Assembly: GCA_963725645.1 (NCBI GenBank)
Contig: CAVRZD010000005.1
Coordinates: 1 to 64,000, forward strand
From: JALYZC01 sp963725645
GTDB lineage: Bacteria; Actinomycetota; Thermoleophilia; Solirubrobacterales; Solirubrobacteraceae
Reading direction: 5' to 3'
DNA length: 64,000 bases
Below are positions 1 through 8,443 of the stretch, in pieces (within the stretch, counting starts at the first letter, position 1; each line of letters opens with the position of its first letter). The translations under genes were made by a program, and so were the position numbers. The notes below the pieces were generated by a model. That model made no database searches and was not told the DNA's origin. It saw only the letters and a list, made by a program, of their open reading frames with translations.

Positions 1-159
1 GTCACATCCAGGTTCACGAACCGAGCGACACTTGGGGCCCTCGCCGTCGCGCGGATGCCGGCAATCGCCTCGTATCGCCCGCCCACGCCCGCTTCGGCTG
101 TGGCGGCGAACGGCGCAGACGCTCGCGGAACGTCTCGACCGTTTGTCCGGCCGGTGGCG
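1..159. other. Window edge, no gene recognised
   Basis: I see no convincing coding frame in these bases. The frames that run through here are GC-rich shadows of the neighbouring hydrolase. The stretch lies downstream of the hydrolase stop codon. It could be an intergenic tail or the edge of a gene that lies outside the window. Confidence 0.5.
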
Positions 160-1032
160 TCATGACGCCACCGATGCCACGGCGCGGGCCTCGGTGCGCA
201 GCGCGCGTAGAAACGCTTCGGGCTGGTCGCGCGGGGGGTCGTCGGCGCAGTCCTCGATCACGTGCAGCGGCCATCCGTAGCTGGCGCTCGCGGCCTCGGC
301 GATCCGCAGGCGCAGCGCGCGGTCGTGGCGTCCCCAGATCAGGGTCGTGGGAACCGTGATCCGCGCGAGATCCTCCTGCGGGATGCGCGGCACGCCGAGC
401 GCGCGGAACAGACGGCCGGCGGCCTTCGTCGCCGGCGCGCGGGCGAGTTCGAGGTTGTACGAGACGAACGGGTCCCAGCGCTCGCCCATCTGCGCGCGCA
501 GGCCTTCCAGATCGAACGAGCACTGCCGCATGAAGCGGTCGTACGAACGCTCGCTCGGCCGCGCCTGGAAGCGCATCATCGTGAGGACGAACCTCGGCGC
601 CGGCCGGAATCGACCGAGGCCCAAGGCGTCCACGAGGACCAGCCGGGCGAGCCGGTCGCCTCGGTCGACGGCGAACCTGGCCGCGATCGCACCACCGAGG
701 ACGTGTCCCACCAGCACCGGGGGCGCCGCGCAGGTGCGCTCGATCAGCTCGTCGAGCCACTCCAGCACGCGATCGGCGCCGAGTGGGTCCTCCGGCGCCT
801 CCGAGGAGCCGTGCGCAGGCAGATCGGGGGCCACGACCCGATGGGTCGTCACCAGGTCCGGGAGCACCCGCATCCACTTGGCCGCGAACTCCCCCGGGCC
901 ATGAAGCAGGATGACCGGCGGGCCGTCACCGCCCTCCAGCACCGCGGTGGACACACCCGCCAGCTCCAGTCGGCGCTCCGCTACTGGGAGCCCCTCCAGC
1001 AATTGTCTCTCGCATCGCTCATGGGGCGACAT
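160..1032 (-). CDS. Alpha/beta-hydrolase-fold protein lacking the catalytic Ser and His
   Basis: About 290 aa with the usual alpha/beta-hydrolase layout: an HGPGE oxyanion-loop segment near residue 49, the nucleophile-elbow region at 109-113, and a WGRHD acid-residue loop ending at D237. The nucleophile elbow reads GHVLGG where active enzymes have GHSxGG, so Val replaces Ser. The position where the catalytic His is expected reads CADDPP, so His is also missing. The Asp is kept. This suggests a non-hydrolytic role such as ligand binding, or an inactive copy; that is inference. I chose the ATG at 1032 because GGAG lies 8 nt upstream; a GTG at 1104 would add 24 residues but has no ribosome-binding site. 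The gene follows the LuxR regulator on the same strand and is probably cotranscribed with it. Confidence 0.8.
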   Translation of the reverse strand: MSPHERCERQLLEGLPVAERRLELAGVSTAVLEGGDGPPVILLHGPGEFAAKWMRVLPDLVTTHRVVAPDLPAHGSSEAPEDPLGADRVLEWLDELIERTCAAPPVLVGHVLGGAIAARFAVDRGDRLARLVLVDALGLGRFRPAPRFVLTMMRFQARPSERSYDRFMRQCSFDLEGLRAQMGERWDPFVSYNLELARAPATKAAGRLFRALGVPRIPQEDLARITVPTTLIWGRHDRALRLRIAEAASASYGWPLHVIEDCADDPPRDQPEAFLRALRTEARAVASVAS

Positions 1033-1116
1033 TAGGACTGCTCCGACGCCCGCGCATCGGGTGAACCACCCAACCTCCGTGCCCAGCGGCGTGGGTAATT
1101 CCACCGACGAGAGCGC

Positions 1117-2752
1117 TCAGACGAGCTGGTGCTCGTATGCGTAGGCCGTGGCGGCCGAGCGCGAGGACACGCGCAGCTTGGCGAGGATGTTGCTCACGTG
1201 CCGGTCCACGGTCCTCTCGCTGACGACGAGCTCGGCGGCGATGCGCTTGTTGGATTCGCCGGCGGCCACCAGGCGCAGCACCTCCAGCTCACGCGGCGTC
1301 AGCCCGTGGGCGTGGCTTGACGCGGCGCTCGCAGCGAGCGACTCGACTCGGGCGAGGTCGGGGGCAGCTCCCAGCTCTGCGAAGACGCTCCGGGCCGCGG
1401 AAAGCTCCAACGCTGCCGCGTCATCGTCGCCCAGCGCGCGACAGGCCAGCCCCACCAGCGCTCGCGCGCGTGCGGCCTCGTAGGGCGCCTCGAGGTCCCG
1501 CCACACCCGCCACGCCTGACGCAGTGCAACGAGGGCACCGGCAGCGTCGCCGTCGGCCAGGTCCACCGCTCCGCGAACGTGCGCGGACCAGCGCGGCTCG
1601 CATACCGCCCTCGTGGCCTTCGGAGATCTCCTCGAGCTTGCGGCAGGCGCCGCGCGCCTCCTCGACGTCGCCGATGACCAGCATGATCTCGACGCACGCC
1701 GGCAGCAGCCTCGCGAGCTTGAGCGGCTCGTCGGTCTCACCCACCACCCGACGGATCGCGGCGGCCGCAGCGTCGCCATCGCCCTGCGCCAGCCGGAGCA
1801 GGGCCAGCCCCGGCTGCGGCTCCCACCCGCTCAGGCTTGCCTCCCGGTACGCCTCCTCGGCCGCGGCGAACCGCCCCTGCAGGCGATGGACCTCTCCCTG
1901 CCTGTAGGAAGCCTGGCCGGCCGCCGTCTGGTTCGTTCCCCGCGCGAAGCGCTCGCCGGCCCGCTCCGCCTCTGCCAGCGCGTCCTGCCACGCACCGTTC
2001 AACTCCATGATCTCCGCGCGATGCAGCAGACACAGGCCGGTGTGGGCGACCATGTCGGGTTGCCGGTCGCACCATCGTGTGAGGGCGGCTGTCCACTCTC
2101 GCGCGCGGCGCACCTCGTACACCTCTTGGCAGAACGCGATCACGTTGCAGTAGACCAAGCCCGTGACGATGGGCGACAGCTCCCCCGCGGTCACGGCCAC
2201 CATGGTCTCGTCGAGCAGGCGGAGGCCCTCCTCGACCCGGCCCAGTCTGACGAGGGCATGGCCCTGCTCGTGCAGGGCGAGGGCCACGAGGTCGGCGTCG
2301 CCGAAGCGCTCACCGATCTCGACGGCATCGGCCGCGGTGGCATACGCCGCCTCGGGATCACCGGCGCCGACCTGCTGCAACAGGACCGGAATCAGCAGAT
2401 AGCCCCGCTCGGCACAGTCATGCTTCTCGCGGTCGAGCAGCCGCTGCGCGCGGCCGAACCATCCACTGGCCCCGCCCAGCTCGCCTCGGGTTGCGAGATT
2501 GACACCGACCCAGAACGCGCACCGCACGGCGCGTAGAGCGTTGCCATCCTCGAGGTGGAGATGGTGGGCACGCTCGAGGGCGGTCGCGAAGTCCTGGTCC
2601 CGGTCGAGCATGTAGGCGGACGTTGCGAGCAGCTCGAGGTCCTCGGCCTGCAGCGGATTCGCCCGATCGGCCTCTGACAGGGACTCGTAGGCGTCCAGCC
2701 ACGCCCGGCCTTCGTAGGACTCGCGACCCCGCTCGAGCTCGCGGGAGCTCAT
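1117..2752 (-). CDS. TPR-repeat LuxR-family transcriptional regulator (one frameshift)
   Basis: About 540 aa once one frameshift is corrected. The N-terminal two thirds are Ala/Leu/Glu-rich TPR-like helical repeats. The C-terminus is a LuxR DNA-binding domain, with LTPRELEVLRLVAAGESNK followed by ERTVDRHVSNILAKL. I see no ATPase or receiver domain, so the TPR region probably senses a ligand or partner. The frame breaks near 1588: removing one C from the CC there joins ...MRAAL to SAHVRGAVDL, restoring continuous homology-like sequence. ATG at 2752 is preceded by a TAGGCT hexamer 7 nt upstream, so the transcript may be leaderless. It is divergent from the monooxygenase at 2870, and both promoters share a 10-bp operator, so this protein probably controls both. 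The ligand is unknown. Confidence 0.87.
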
Positions 2753-2759
2753 GAACGCC

Positions 2760-2862
2760 AGCCTACGCCCGGGTGAGCGCCGAGGTCCAGTTCACACGGC
2801 CGGCCGCGAGGCCCGAGCCTGACGCAGGCTGCATGGCGGCGGTCGCCACCCGGGCGTAATCT
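2760..2862. promoter_or_regulatory. Divergent promoters with a shared 12-bp inverted repeat
   Basis: TACGCCCGGGTG (2764-2775) and CACCCGGGCGTA (2847-2858) are perfect reverse complements, 71 bp apart. Read towards each gene, both sides give CACCCGGGCG, then a minus-10 hexamer (TAGGCT for the regulator at 2765-2760, TAATCT for the monooxygenase at 2857-2862), then exactly 7 nt, then the start codon. The operator therefore occupies the spacer just upstream of each minus-10. The LuxR protein encoded at 1117-2752 is the obvious candidate to bind both sites. Confidence 0.7.
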
Positions 2863-2869
2863 GTCCTGG

Positions 2870-4393
2870 GTGAGCTCTGCCGCTGCCACGAACGGGAGCA
2901 ACGGCGACCGCGGGCGATCGCGCTCGATCGCGGTGGTCGGCGGCGGCTTCGGTGGCGTCGGCGCGATCGTGATGCTGCGCCGGGCGGGCTACCACGACGT
3001 GACCGTCTTCGAGCGAGGCGAGCGCGTGGGCGGTGTCTGGCACCACAACACCTATCCGGGCGCCGCCTGCGACATCCCGTCGCACCTCTACGAGTTCTCC
3101 TTCGAGCCCAATCCGCGCTGGTCGCGTCGGTATGCGCCCCAGGTCGAGATCCAGGCCTACCTCGAGGACGTGGCCCGGCGCCACGGCGTGCTGGACCGCA
3201 TCCGCACAGGAACCGAGGTGACCAGCGCGACCTGGGACGGCGAGCGCAACCGCTGGGTGCTCCAGACCAGCGCAGGCCCCCACGAGGCCGACGTCCTGCT
3301 CACGGCCTGCGGCCAGCTCTCGGTCCCGTCCGTGCCCCCGATCCCGGGCCTCGACAGCTTCGACGGCCCGGCCTTCCACACGGCGCGCTGGCGCCACGAC
3401 GTCGACCTCACCGGCAAGCGCGTCGCCGTGGTCGGGACCGGGTGCAGCGCGATCCAGGTCGTGCCGGCCATCCAGCCGGACGTCGAGCACGTCGACGTCT
3501 ACCAGCGCTCGCCGGGATGGACGTTTCCGAAGATGGACTTCCCCTACCGGGATCGCACGCGGCGGCTGTTCGAGCGTTACCCGGCGCTCCAGCGGCTGGA
3601 CCGCAACGCGACGTTCGCCTTCATGGAGGTCGGCGCGGCGGCGATGACCAGCCAGCGCTGGCTGCGGCGGCCGTTCCGGGCGGTCGGCCGCTTCCAGATC
3701 AACCACGCGATCAAGGACCCCGAGCTCCGCCGCAAGGTGACGCCCGTCGACGAGATCGGCTGCAAGCGGGTGATGCTCACCGATGAGTGGTATCCGACGC
3801 TGACGCAGCCCAACGTCGAGCTCGTCACCGACGCGGTCGAGGAGGTCACACCGGGAGCGATCCGCACGGCGGATGGCACCGAGCGCCCGGCCGACGCGCT
3901 CGTGCTCGCGACGGGCTTCAAGTCACACGGCTTCACCGCGCCGATGGAGATCGTCGGTGACGGCGGTCGCACACTCGCGGAGGAGTGGGCCGGGGTGCCG
4001 CGGGCCTACCTCGGCGTGAGCGTCCCGGGCTTCCCGAACATGTTCCTGCTCTACGGGCCGAACACCAACGGCGGAACCGGCTCGGTCATCTACACGATCG
4101 AGGCCGCGGTCGAGCACGTCATCGGCGCCCTCGCGGAGCTCGAGCGCGCCGACGCGCAGCGGATCGAGCTGAGGCGCCACGTCGCCGAGGCGTTCGACCG
4201 CGAGCTGCGGGCCGCGCTGAGCGGGACCGTCTGGCACACGGGCTGCACGAACTGGTACGTCGACGAGAACGGCAACGACCCGAACCAGTGGCCGTGGCTG
4301 TGGAGCGTCTATCGCCGGCGGGCGGCACGGATCCAGCCTGGGACCTACGAGGTGAGCACCACGGCCGCGCCCGAGCGCGCGCGGTCCGCCTAG
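2870..4393 (+). CDS. Flavin-containing, Baeyer-Villiger-type monooxygenase
   Basis: 507 aa. An N-terminal FAD-binding Rossmann motif, GGGFGGVG, lies at residues 24-31. A second dinucleotide motif for NADPH, GTGCSAIQ, lies at 189-196. Between them FDGPAFHTARW (164-174) matches the type I Baeyer-Villiger fingerprint FxGxxxHxxxW. The family inserts one oxygen from O2 into ketones to give esters or lactones, using FAD and NADPH. The substrate cannot be read from the sequence. Start GTG is 7 nt after TAATCT, with no clear Shine-Dalgarno, so it may be leaderless. The stop overlaps the stop of the convergent citryl-CoA lyase-like gene at CTAG. The adjoining acyl-CoA ligase and C-C lyase suggest a ketone or terpenoid catabolic set. 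Confidence 0.93.
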   Translation: MSSAAATNGSNGDRGRSRSIAVVGGGFGGVGAIVMLRRAGYHDVTVFERGERVGGVWHHNTYPGAACDIPSHLYEFSFEPNPRWSRRYAPQVEIQAYLEDVARRHGVLDRIRTGTEVTSATWDGERNRWVLQTSAGPHEADVLLTACGQLSVPSVPPIPGLDSFDGPAFHTARWRHDVDLTGKRVAVVGTGCSAIQVVPAIQPDVEHVDVYQRSPGWTFPKMDFPYRDRTRRLFERYPALQRLDRNATFAFMEVGAAAMTSQRWLRRPFRAVGRFQINHAIKDPELRRKVTPVDEIGCKRVMLTDEWYPTLTQPNVELVTDAVEEVTPGAIRTADGTERPADALVLATGFKSHGFTAPMEIVGDGGRTLAEEWAGVPRAYLGVSVPGFPNMFLLYGPNTNGGTGSVIYTIEAAVEHVIGALAELERADAQRIELRRHVAEAFDRELRAALSGTVWHTGCTNWYVDENGNDPNQWPWLWSVYRRRAARIQPGTYEVSTTAAPERARSA

Positions 4394-5175
4394 TCCGGCG
4401 GCTCGTACTTCGCGCGCTCGTCGACCTCGCGGTAGAGCGGCATGCCGAGCGGTTGCTCCATCTCCTCGGCGAGGTGACCGAGGAGGCCGGCCGTCCGCGC
4501 GAGCAGCGCGAGGCCGCGCAGCAGCGCGGCGGGGAACCCGAGGTCGGCGAGGGCGGCGCCGTCCACGCCGGCACCGTTGATCGGAAGCTCGGCGCCCGTC
4601 TGCTCCCGGTGGACGTCCGCGACGATGCGCAGCAGCCGCAGGTGCGGGCCGAGCTGGCCGGTCTCCTCCGCGATCTCGTAGATGCGCGGCGTGCGGGGGT
4701 CCTGCACCTTGTGGATCGGATGGCCGAGGCCGGGGATTCGCCGGTCGGCGCCGACCCGCTGCGCGACCGCGCGGTCGGCCGCGGCGCGCAGCTCGGCCTC
4801 GGACGCGGCGGAGCCCGCGTCGACGAGGACCTGGTCGAGGAACCGCGCGGTGTCCTCGACGACGCCGAGGAACACGCTCCCGGCGCCGAGCAGGCCGGCG
4901 GCGATCGCGCCCTGGATCGATTCGGGCGCGCCGGTGTGGGTGAGCCGTGCTGCGAGGACCGTGGGCGTCAGGCCGTGGTCGGCCAGCGACACGAGCACGG
5001 CGTCGAGCAGGCGCGTCTCCTGCGCCGAGGGCATGCGCCGCTGGACGAGCAGGAACGTGAGCTCGGTGAAGGTGACCTCGCCCATCAGCTCGGTCGCGAG
5101 GTCGCGACCCATGAGGGTGATCGAGTCGGCGTCCGCGGCGCCGATTCCGGTCCGCAGCCAGCGCTCGTCGCTCAT
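4390..5175 (-). CDS. Citryl-CoA lyase-like protein of the citrate synthase family
   Basis: 261 aa, shorter than true citrate synthases (about 370-430 aa). IPGLGHPIHKVQDPRTPRI corresponds to the conserved citrate-synthase His loop, and NGAGVDGAALADLG resembles the segment holding the catalytic Asp. Short citrate-synthase-fold proteins like this are usually annotated as citryl-CoA lyase and may cleave or form C-C bonds on CoA esters; the exact reaction here is unproven. Start ATG at 5175 overlaps the stop of the upstream acyl-CoA ligase by 4 nt (ATGA), so the two are translationally coupled: the ligase would make a CoA thioester that this enzyme could use. Confidence 0.82.
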   Translation of the reverse strand: MSDERWLRTGIGAADADSITLMGRDLATELMGEVTFTELTFLLVQRRMPSAQETRLLDAVLVSLADHGLTPTVLAARLTHTGAPESIQGAIAAGLLGAGSVFLGVVEDTARFLDQVLVDAGSAASEAELRAAADRAVAQRVGADRRIPGLGHPIHKVQDPRTPRIYEIAEETGQLGPHLRLLRIVADVHREQTGAELPINGAGVDGAALADLGFPAALLRGLALLARTAGLLGHLAEEMEQPLGMPLYREVDERAKYEPPD

Positions 5176-6649
5176 CGCCCGCCCGCCTCGAAGTCGACCT
5201 CATCCGTACTCCGCTTGCGCTCGAGCCGGTGCTTCGCGACACGGCCGGTCGGCGTGTGCGGGAGGTCCGCGACGGCCTCGAGGTACCGCGGCACCTTGAA
5301 GCGCGTGAGGCGCTCGGCGGCCCAGGCGCGGATGCGGAGCAGCTCGGCGTCCGCGCCGTCGCGAACGACGACGAACGCCTTGATCTCCTCCTCGGACAGC
5401 TCCGAGGGCACGCCGACCACCGCGGCCTCGAGCACGTCGGGATGGGACATCAGCACCTCCTCGATCTCGGCCGGCGCGACATTCTCGCCGCGGCGCCGGA
5501 TGACCTCCTTCTCCCGGCCGATGAACGTGAGCGTGCCGTCGCCGTTGTCGCGCACGAGGTCGCCGGTTCGCAGCCATCCGTCCGGGAGCAGGACCCGGTT
5601 CGTCTCCTCCGGCATGCCCCAGTAGCCCCGCATGACGGCCGGGTTGCGCAACTGCAGCTCACCCACATCCCCGGGGGCGACCGGCCGGCCGTCGCGCACG
5701 ACGCGGCCCTCGTTGACCTCGCCGAGCGTGGGGTGCTGGCGGATCGAGCCCAGGGTCCCGTACGGCCTGGTCCCGCGCGCCCAGACCGTGCCGTAGGGCG
5801 TCTCGGACATCGCGTAGCCGCACACGATCCGCAGGCCGAAGCGCCGCTCGATCTCGAGCTGGCGCTCCTCGGTCGGCGACGGGCCCGTGTAGCAGAGGCG
5901 CAGCGGGTTGTCGGCGTCGTCGGGCCGCTCGGGCTGGCGCATCAGGATCTCGAGCATCGCGCCGATCGCGTTGAACTCGGTCGCTCCGTAGCGGCGCGCC
6001 GAGTCGATGAAGCTGCTGGCCGAGAAGCCGGGCAGCAGGACGAGGCTCGCGCGCGCCGCGACCGACCCGAGCACCGAGTAGGCGGGCGCGTTGATGTGGA
6101 AGAGCGGCAGCGAGGTCATCAGCCGGTCGTCGCGCCGTCAGCTCCATCCACCAGGGGAACCCCTCGCCCGCCATCGCGTAGGCGCGCTGGGTCTGGGTGA
6201 CCAGCTTCGAGCGCCCGGTCGTCCCGGACGTGGGGATCAGCGACGGCCGGGTCGTCCGGACGCGGCGGACCGGGCGTCGGGCGGCGGCGCCGTCGTGGGC
6301 GAACAGCTCGTCGACGCTCGTCGTCGGCCACGACGCAGCTTCGGGCTCGACCTGGCGCGACGAGGCCCGTCGAGCTCGGCCTCGGTGCAGCGCGGGTCGA
6401 CGGCCGACGTAGATCGCGCCCAGGTACATCGCGGCGAGCCAGGTGAAGAGGTACTCGGGGCGGTTGCGCGCGGTCGCGAGCACGCAGGTCGCCGCGGCCG
6501 ACGCCGCGGTCGGCCAGCGCGGCGGCCGCGCGGCCGATCCGCTCGCGCGCCTGCTCGTAGGTGAACGCCTCGTCCTCGTGGAGCAGCCACGGCTTGTCCG
6601 GCACCTCGGCCACGGCCGCCTCGAACAGCTCCGGGATCGTGAGCGCCAT
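5172..6649 (-). CDS. AMP-forming acyl-CoA ligase (several frameshifts)
   Basis: About 490 aa after correction. The start ATG at 6649 begins MALTIPELFEAAVAEVPDKP. The family P-loop SGTTGRSK is present, with YTGPSPTEE, the adenylate-binding YAMSETPYG, WLRTGD and the C-terminal lysine loop PTGRVAKHRL. These enzymes activate a carboxylic acid with ATP and load it on CoA. The N-terminal half is split by several one-base insertions between about 6130 and 6500. Two are clear: a C at 6133 (GG to GCG) and a G at 6484 (CC to CGC on the + strand). From 6119 down the frame is open. I think these are sequence errors and the gene is intact; if real, it is a pseudogene. It is coupled to the citryl-CoA lyase-like gene. 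Confidence 0.85.
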
Positions 6650-6751
6650 CGCGGCCGATTCTCGCGGAATCGCGGCGGGCCACCTCCCCGAGGAGGATTG
6701 GGCGGCACGGGCGCGGGGCATATCTGGTTGTCGAGACGCTGGGGGAATGAC

Positions 6752-7223
6752 GTGGGCACGCAGGACGCCGTTCCGACGCTGTACGAGTGGGCCGGGGGAG
6801 CCGAGGCGTTCGAGCGCCTGACCGCGGCCTTCTACGAGCGGGTGCGTGCCGACGACCTGCGTCGGCCCGCTGTTCGCCAACATGCCCGCGGAGCACCCGT
6901 ACCACGTGGCGGTCTGGCTGGCCGAGGTGTTCGGCGACCCGCCGGTCTACACCGAGCGGTACGGGGGCTACTCGCACATGCTCGCGCGCCACCTCGGCCT
7001 GGGCATCACGGAGGCGCAGCGGGCCCGCTGGGCGCAGCTCATCGGCCTGGCCGCCGACGACGCCGAACTGCCGGCCGACCCGGAGTTTCGCTCGGCGTTC
7101 GCGGCCTACGTCGAATGGGGCACGCGCATCGCCCTCGGCAACTCGCAGCCGGGCGCCGAGCCGCCGCCGGAGGCGCCGGTGCCGCGGTGGGGGTGGGGCG
7201 AGGCGCCGCCGCACGGCGGCTAG
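6752..7223 (+). CDS. Group II truncated haemoglobin (one frameshift)
   Basis: About 156 aa. FERLTAAFYERV carries the distal Phe/Tyr helix-B pattern. HMLARHLGLGITEAQRARW holds the proximal His and the conserved Trp of group II truncated globins. The family binds O2 or NO with haem and is linked to oxygen supply or NO/peroxide chemistry. The start GTG gives MGTQDAVPTLYEWAGG. The frame breaks at 6860, where an extra C sits between CTG and GTC; without it ADDL joins VGPLFANMPAEHPYH. The C-terminal tail is Pro/Glu/Trp-rich and is likely disordered. The gene is divergent from the acyl-CoA ligase and next to a monooxygenase cluster, so an oxygen-related role is plausible. Confidence 0.88.
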
Positions 7224-7256
7224 ATCACGACCCGGCGTGCCTGACACACTCTGGCG

Positions 7257-7646
7257 GTGGCAACCGCCGACCGGAGCACCGACCGCCCGGCTCCGCGCTT
7301 CGACGAGGCCGGGGATGCGACACGGCGCACGTGGCTGGCCAACGAGCGCACCTGGCTCGCCTGGGTGCGCACCGGGCTGACGTCGACCGCGGTCGCCTTC
7401 GCGGTCGGCAAGGTCGTGCCCGACCTCGCCGACACGCAGCATCGCTGGCCGTACTCGGTGCTGGGCGTCGGCTACGCGCTGCTCGGCGCGGCGCTGGTGC
7501 TGTACGGCTTCCAGCGGCGCCGGGAGATGGACGAGGCGATCGCGGCCGGGCGCTACGTCTCGCCGCACCCGCGGGCGATGGCCGCGTTCGCCGTCCTCGC
7601 GACGGTACTCGGCGGCGCGTCGGCGATCCTGCTCATCGTCGACTAG
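7257..7646 (+). CDS. DUF202 (YidH-like) small membrane protein
   Basis: 129 aa starting at GTG. LANERTWLAWVR at residues 27-38 is the DUF202 signature, placed just before the first of about three membrane helices. The other helices are SVLGVGYALLGAALVLYGF and MAAFAVLATVLGGASAILLI. The function of the family is not established. The 3' end overlaps the 3' end of the convergent unknown gene by 14 nt. Confidence 0.9.
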   Translation: MATADRSTDRPAPRFDEAGDATRRTWLANERTWLAWVRTGLTSTAVAFAVGKVVPDLADTQHRWPYSVLGVGYALLGAALVLYGFQRRREMDEAIAAGRYVSPHPRAMAAFAVLATVLGGASAILLIVD

Positions 7647-8406
7647 GTCGGACGACGTCGGCGCCGGTCAGCCCTCGCGGCTGTCGGCGTCGCTCGCGCG
7701 TTGACTGCGCGACGGCGGACACCCGCTCGCGGAAGACGCGCCAGCGGCGCTCGTTCTCGTGGACGAGCCCCGCACTCTGCCCGAGAAGGTCGGCCGCGTG
7801 GTCGACGAGCTCCGAGGCCGAGTACAGATAGCCGGGCGCCTCGCGCGGACCGCCGAGGTCGGCGCGCAGCGCGGCCGGGGCGAAGTCGATCCGGTCGAGG
7901 ACCGTGCCGGCGCGCTCCAGGTGCCTGGCGACGAGTTGCGCGAGCCCGGCCGCCTGCCAGTCATTGGCGATGATCCGGTGGCGTTCCCCGAGCAGGTCCG
8001 CGAGCTCCGGGTAGGCGAGCAGGGCCTCGGCGACGCCCCAGGCGGTTTCCATCGCCTGGGCGAGCCACTCGCCCACCTGCTCGTTGCTCTCGGCCAGGGT
8101 GGCCAGCTCCTGCTTGATCCGCGCGATCTCCGCGGGCTCGCCCTCGCCCTCCATGAAGAGCACGCCGGCCTCCTCGATCGCGCGCTCGTCGTTGAGATCC
8201 GGCGCCCCGGCGAAGGGATTGGGCAGCGGGTGCTCGGCGGCGCCGGCGGTGGTCCAGCGCTCGGCCAGCGCCTTCAGCGTTCGCGAGATCCTTCCCAGCC
8301 GCAGCGCGTCCTCGAGGGGCGCGTTCGCGTAGTACTTCTCGTGCTCGCGATGGAATCGCGCGAGATTGAGGACGGCCTCGAGGAGCGGATCGGCCTGCGC
8401 GCCCAT
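7633..8406 (-). CDS. Conserved-looking protein of unknown function
   Basis: About 257 aa from ATG 8406 (MGAQADPLLEAVLNLARFH). I do not recognise the family. The sequence is strongly helical and acidic with many Ala, Glu and Leu, and has no membrane segment, signal peptide, metal motif or nucleotide loop. ENERRWRVFRERVSAVAQ near the C-terminus looks amphipathic. Codon use and composition match its neighbours, which supports a real gene. It lies downstream of the sulfatase on the same strand but separated from it, and is convergent with the DUF202 gene. Confidence 0.72.
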   Translation of the reverse strand: MGAQADPLLEAVLNLARFHREHEKYYANAPLEDALRLGRISRTLKALAERWTTAGAAEHPLPNPFAGAPDLNDERAIEEAGVLFMEGEGEPAEIARIKQELATLAESNEQVGEWLAQAMETAWGVAEALLAYPELADLLGERHRIIANDWQAAGLAQLVARHLERAGTVLDRIDFAPAALRADLGGPREAPGYLYSASELVDHAADLLGQSAGLVHENERRWRVFRERVSAVAQSTRERRRQPRGLTGADVVRPSRR

Positions 8407-8443
8407 GGTGGGCAGTATCTCGCGCCGGACCGGTCTCGGGGCG

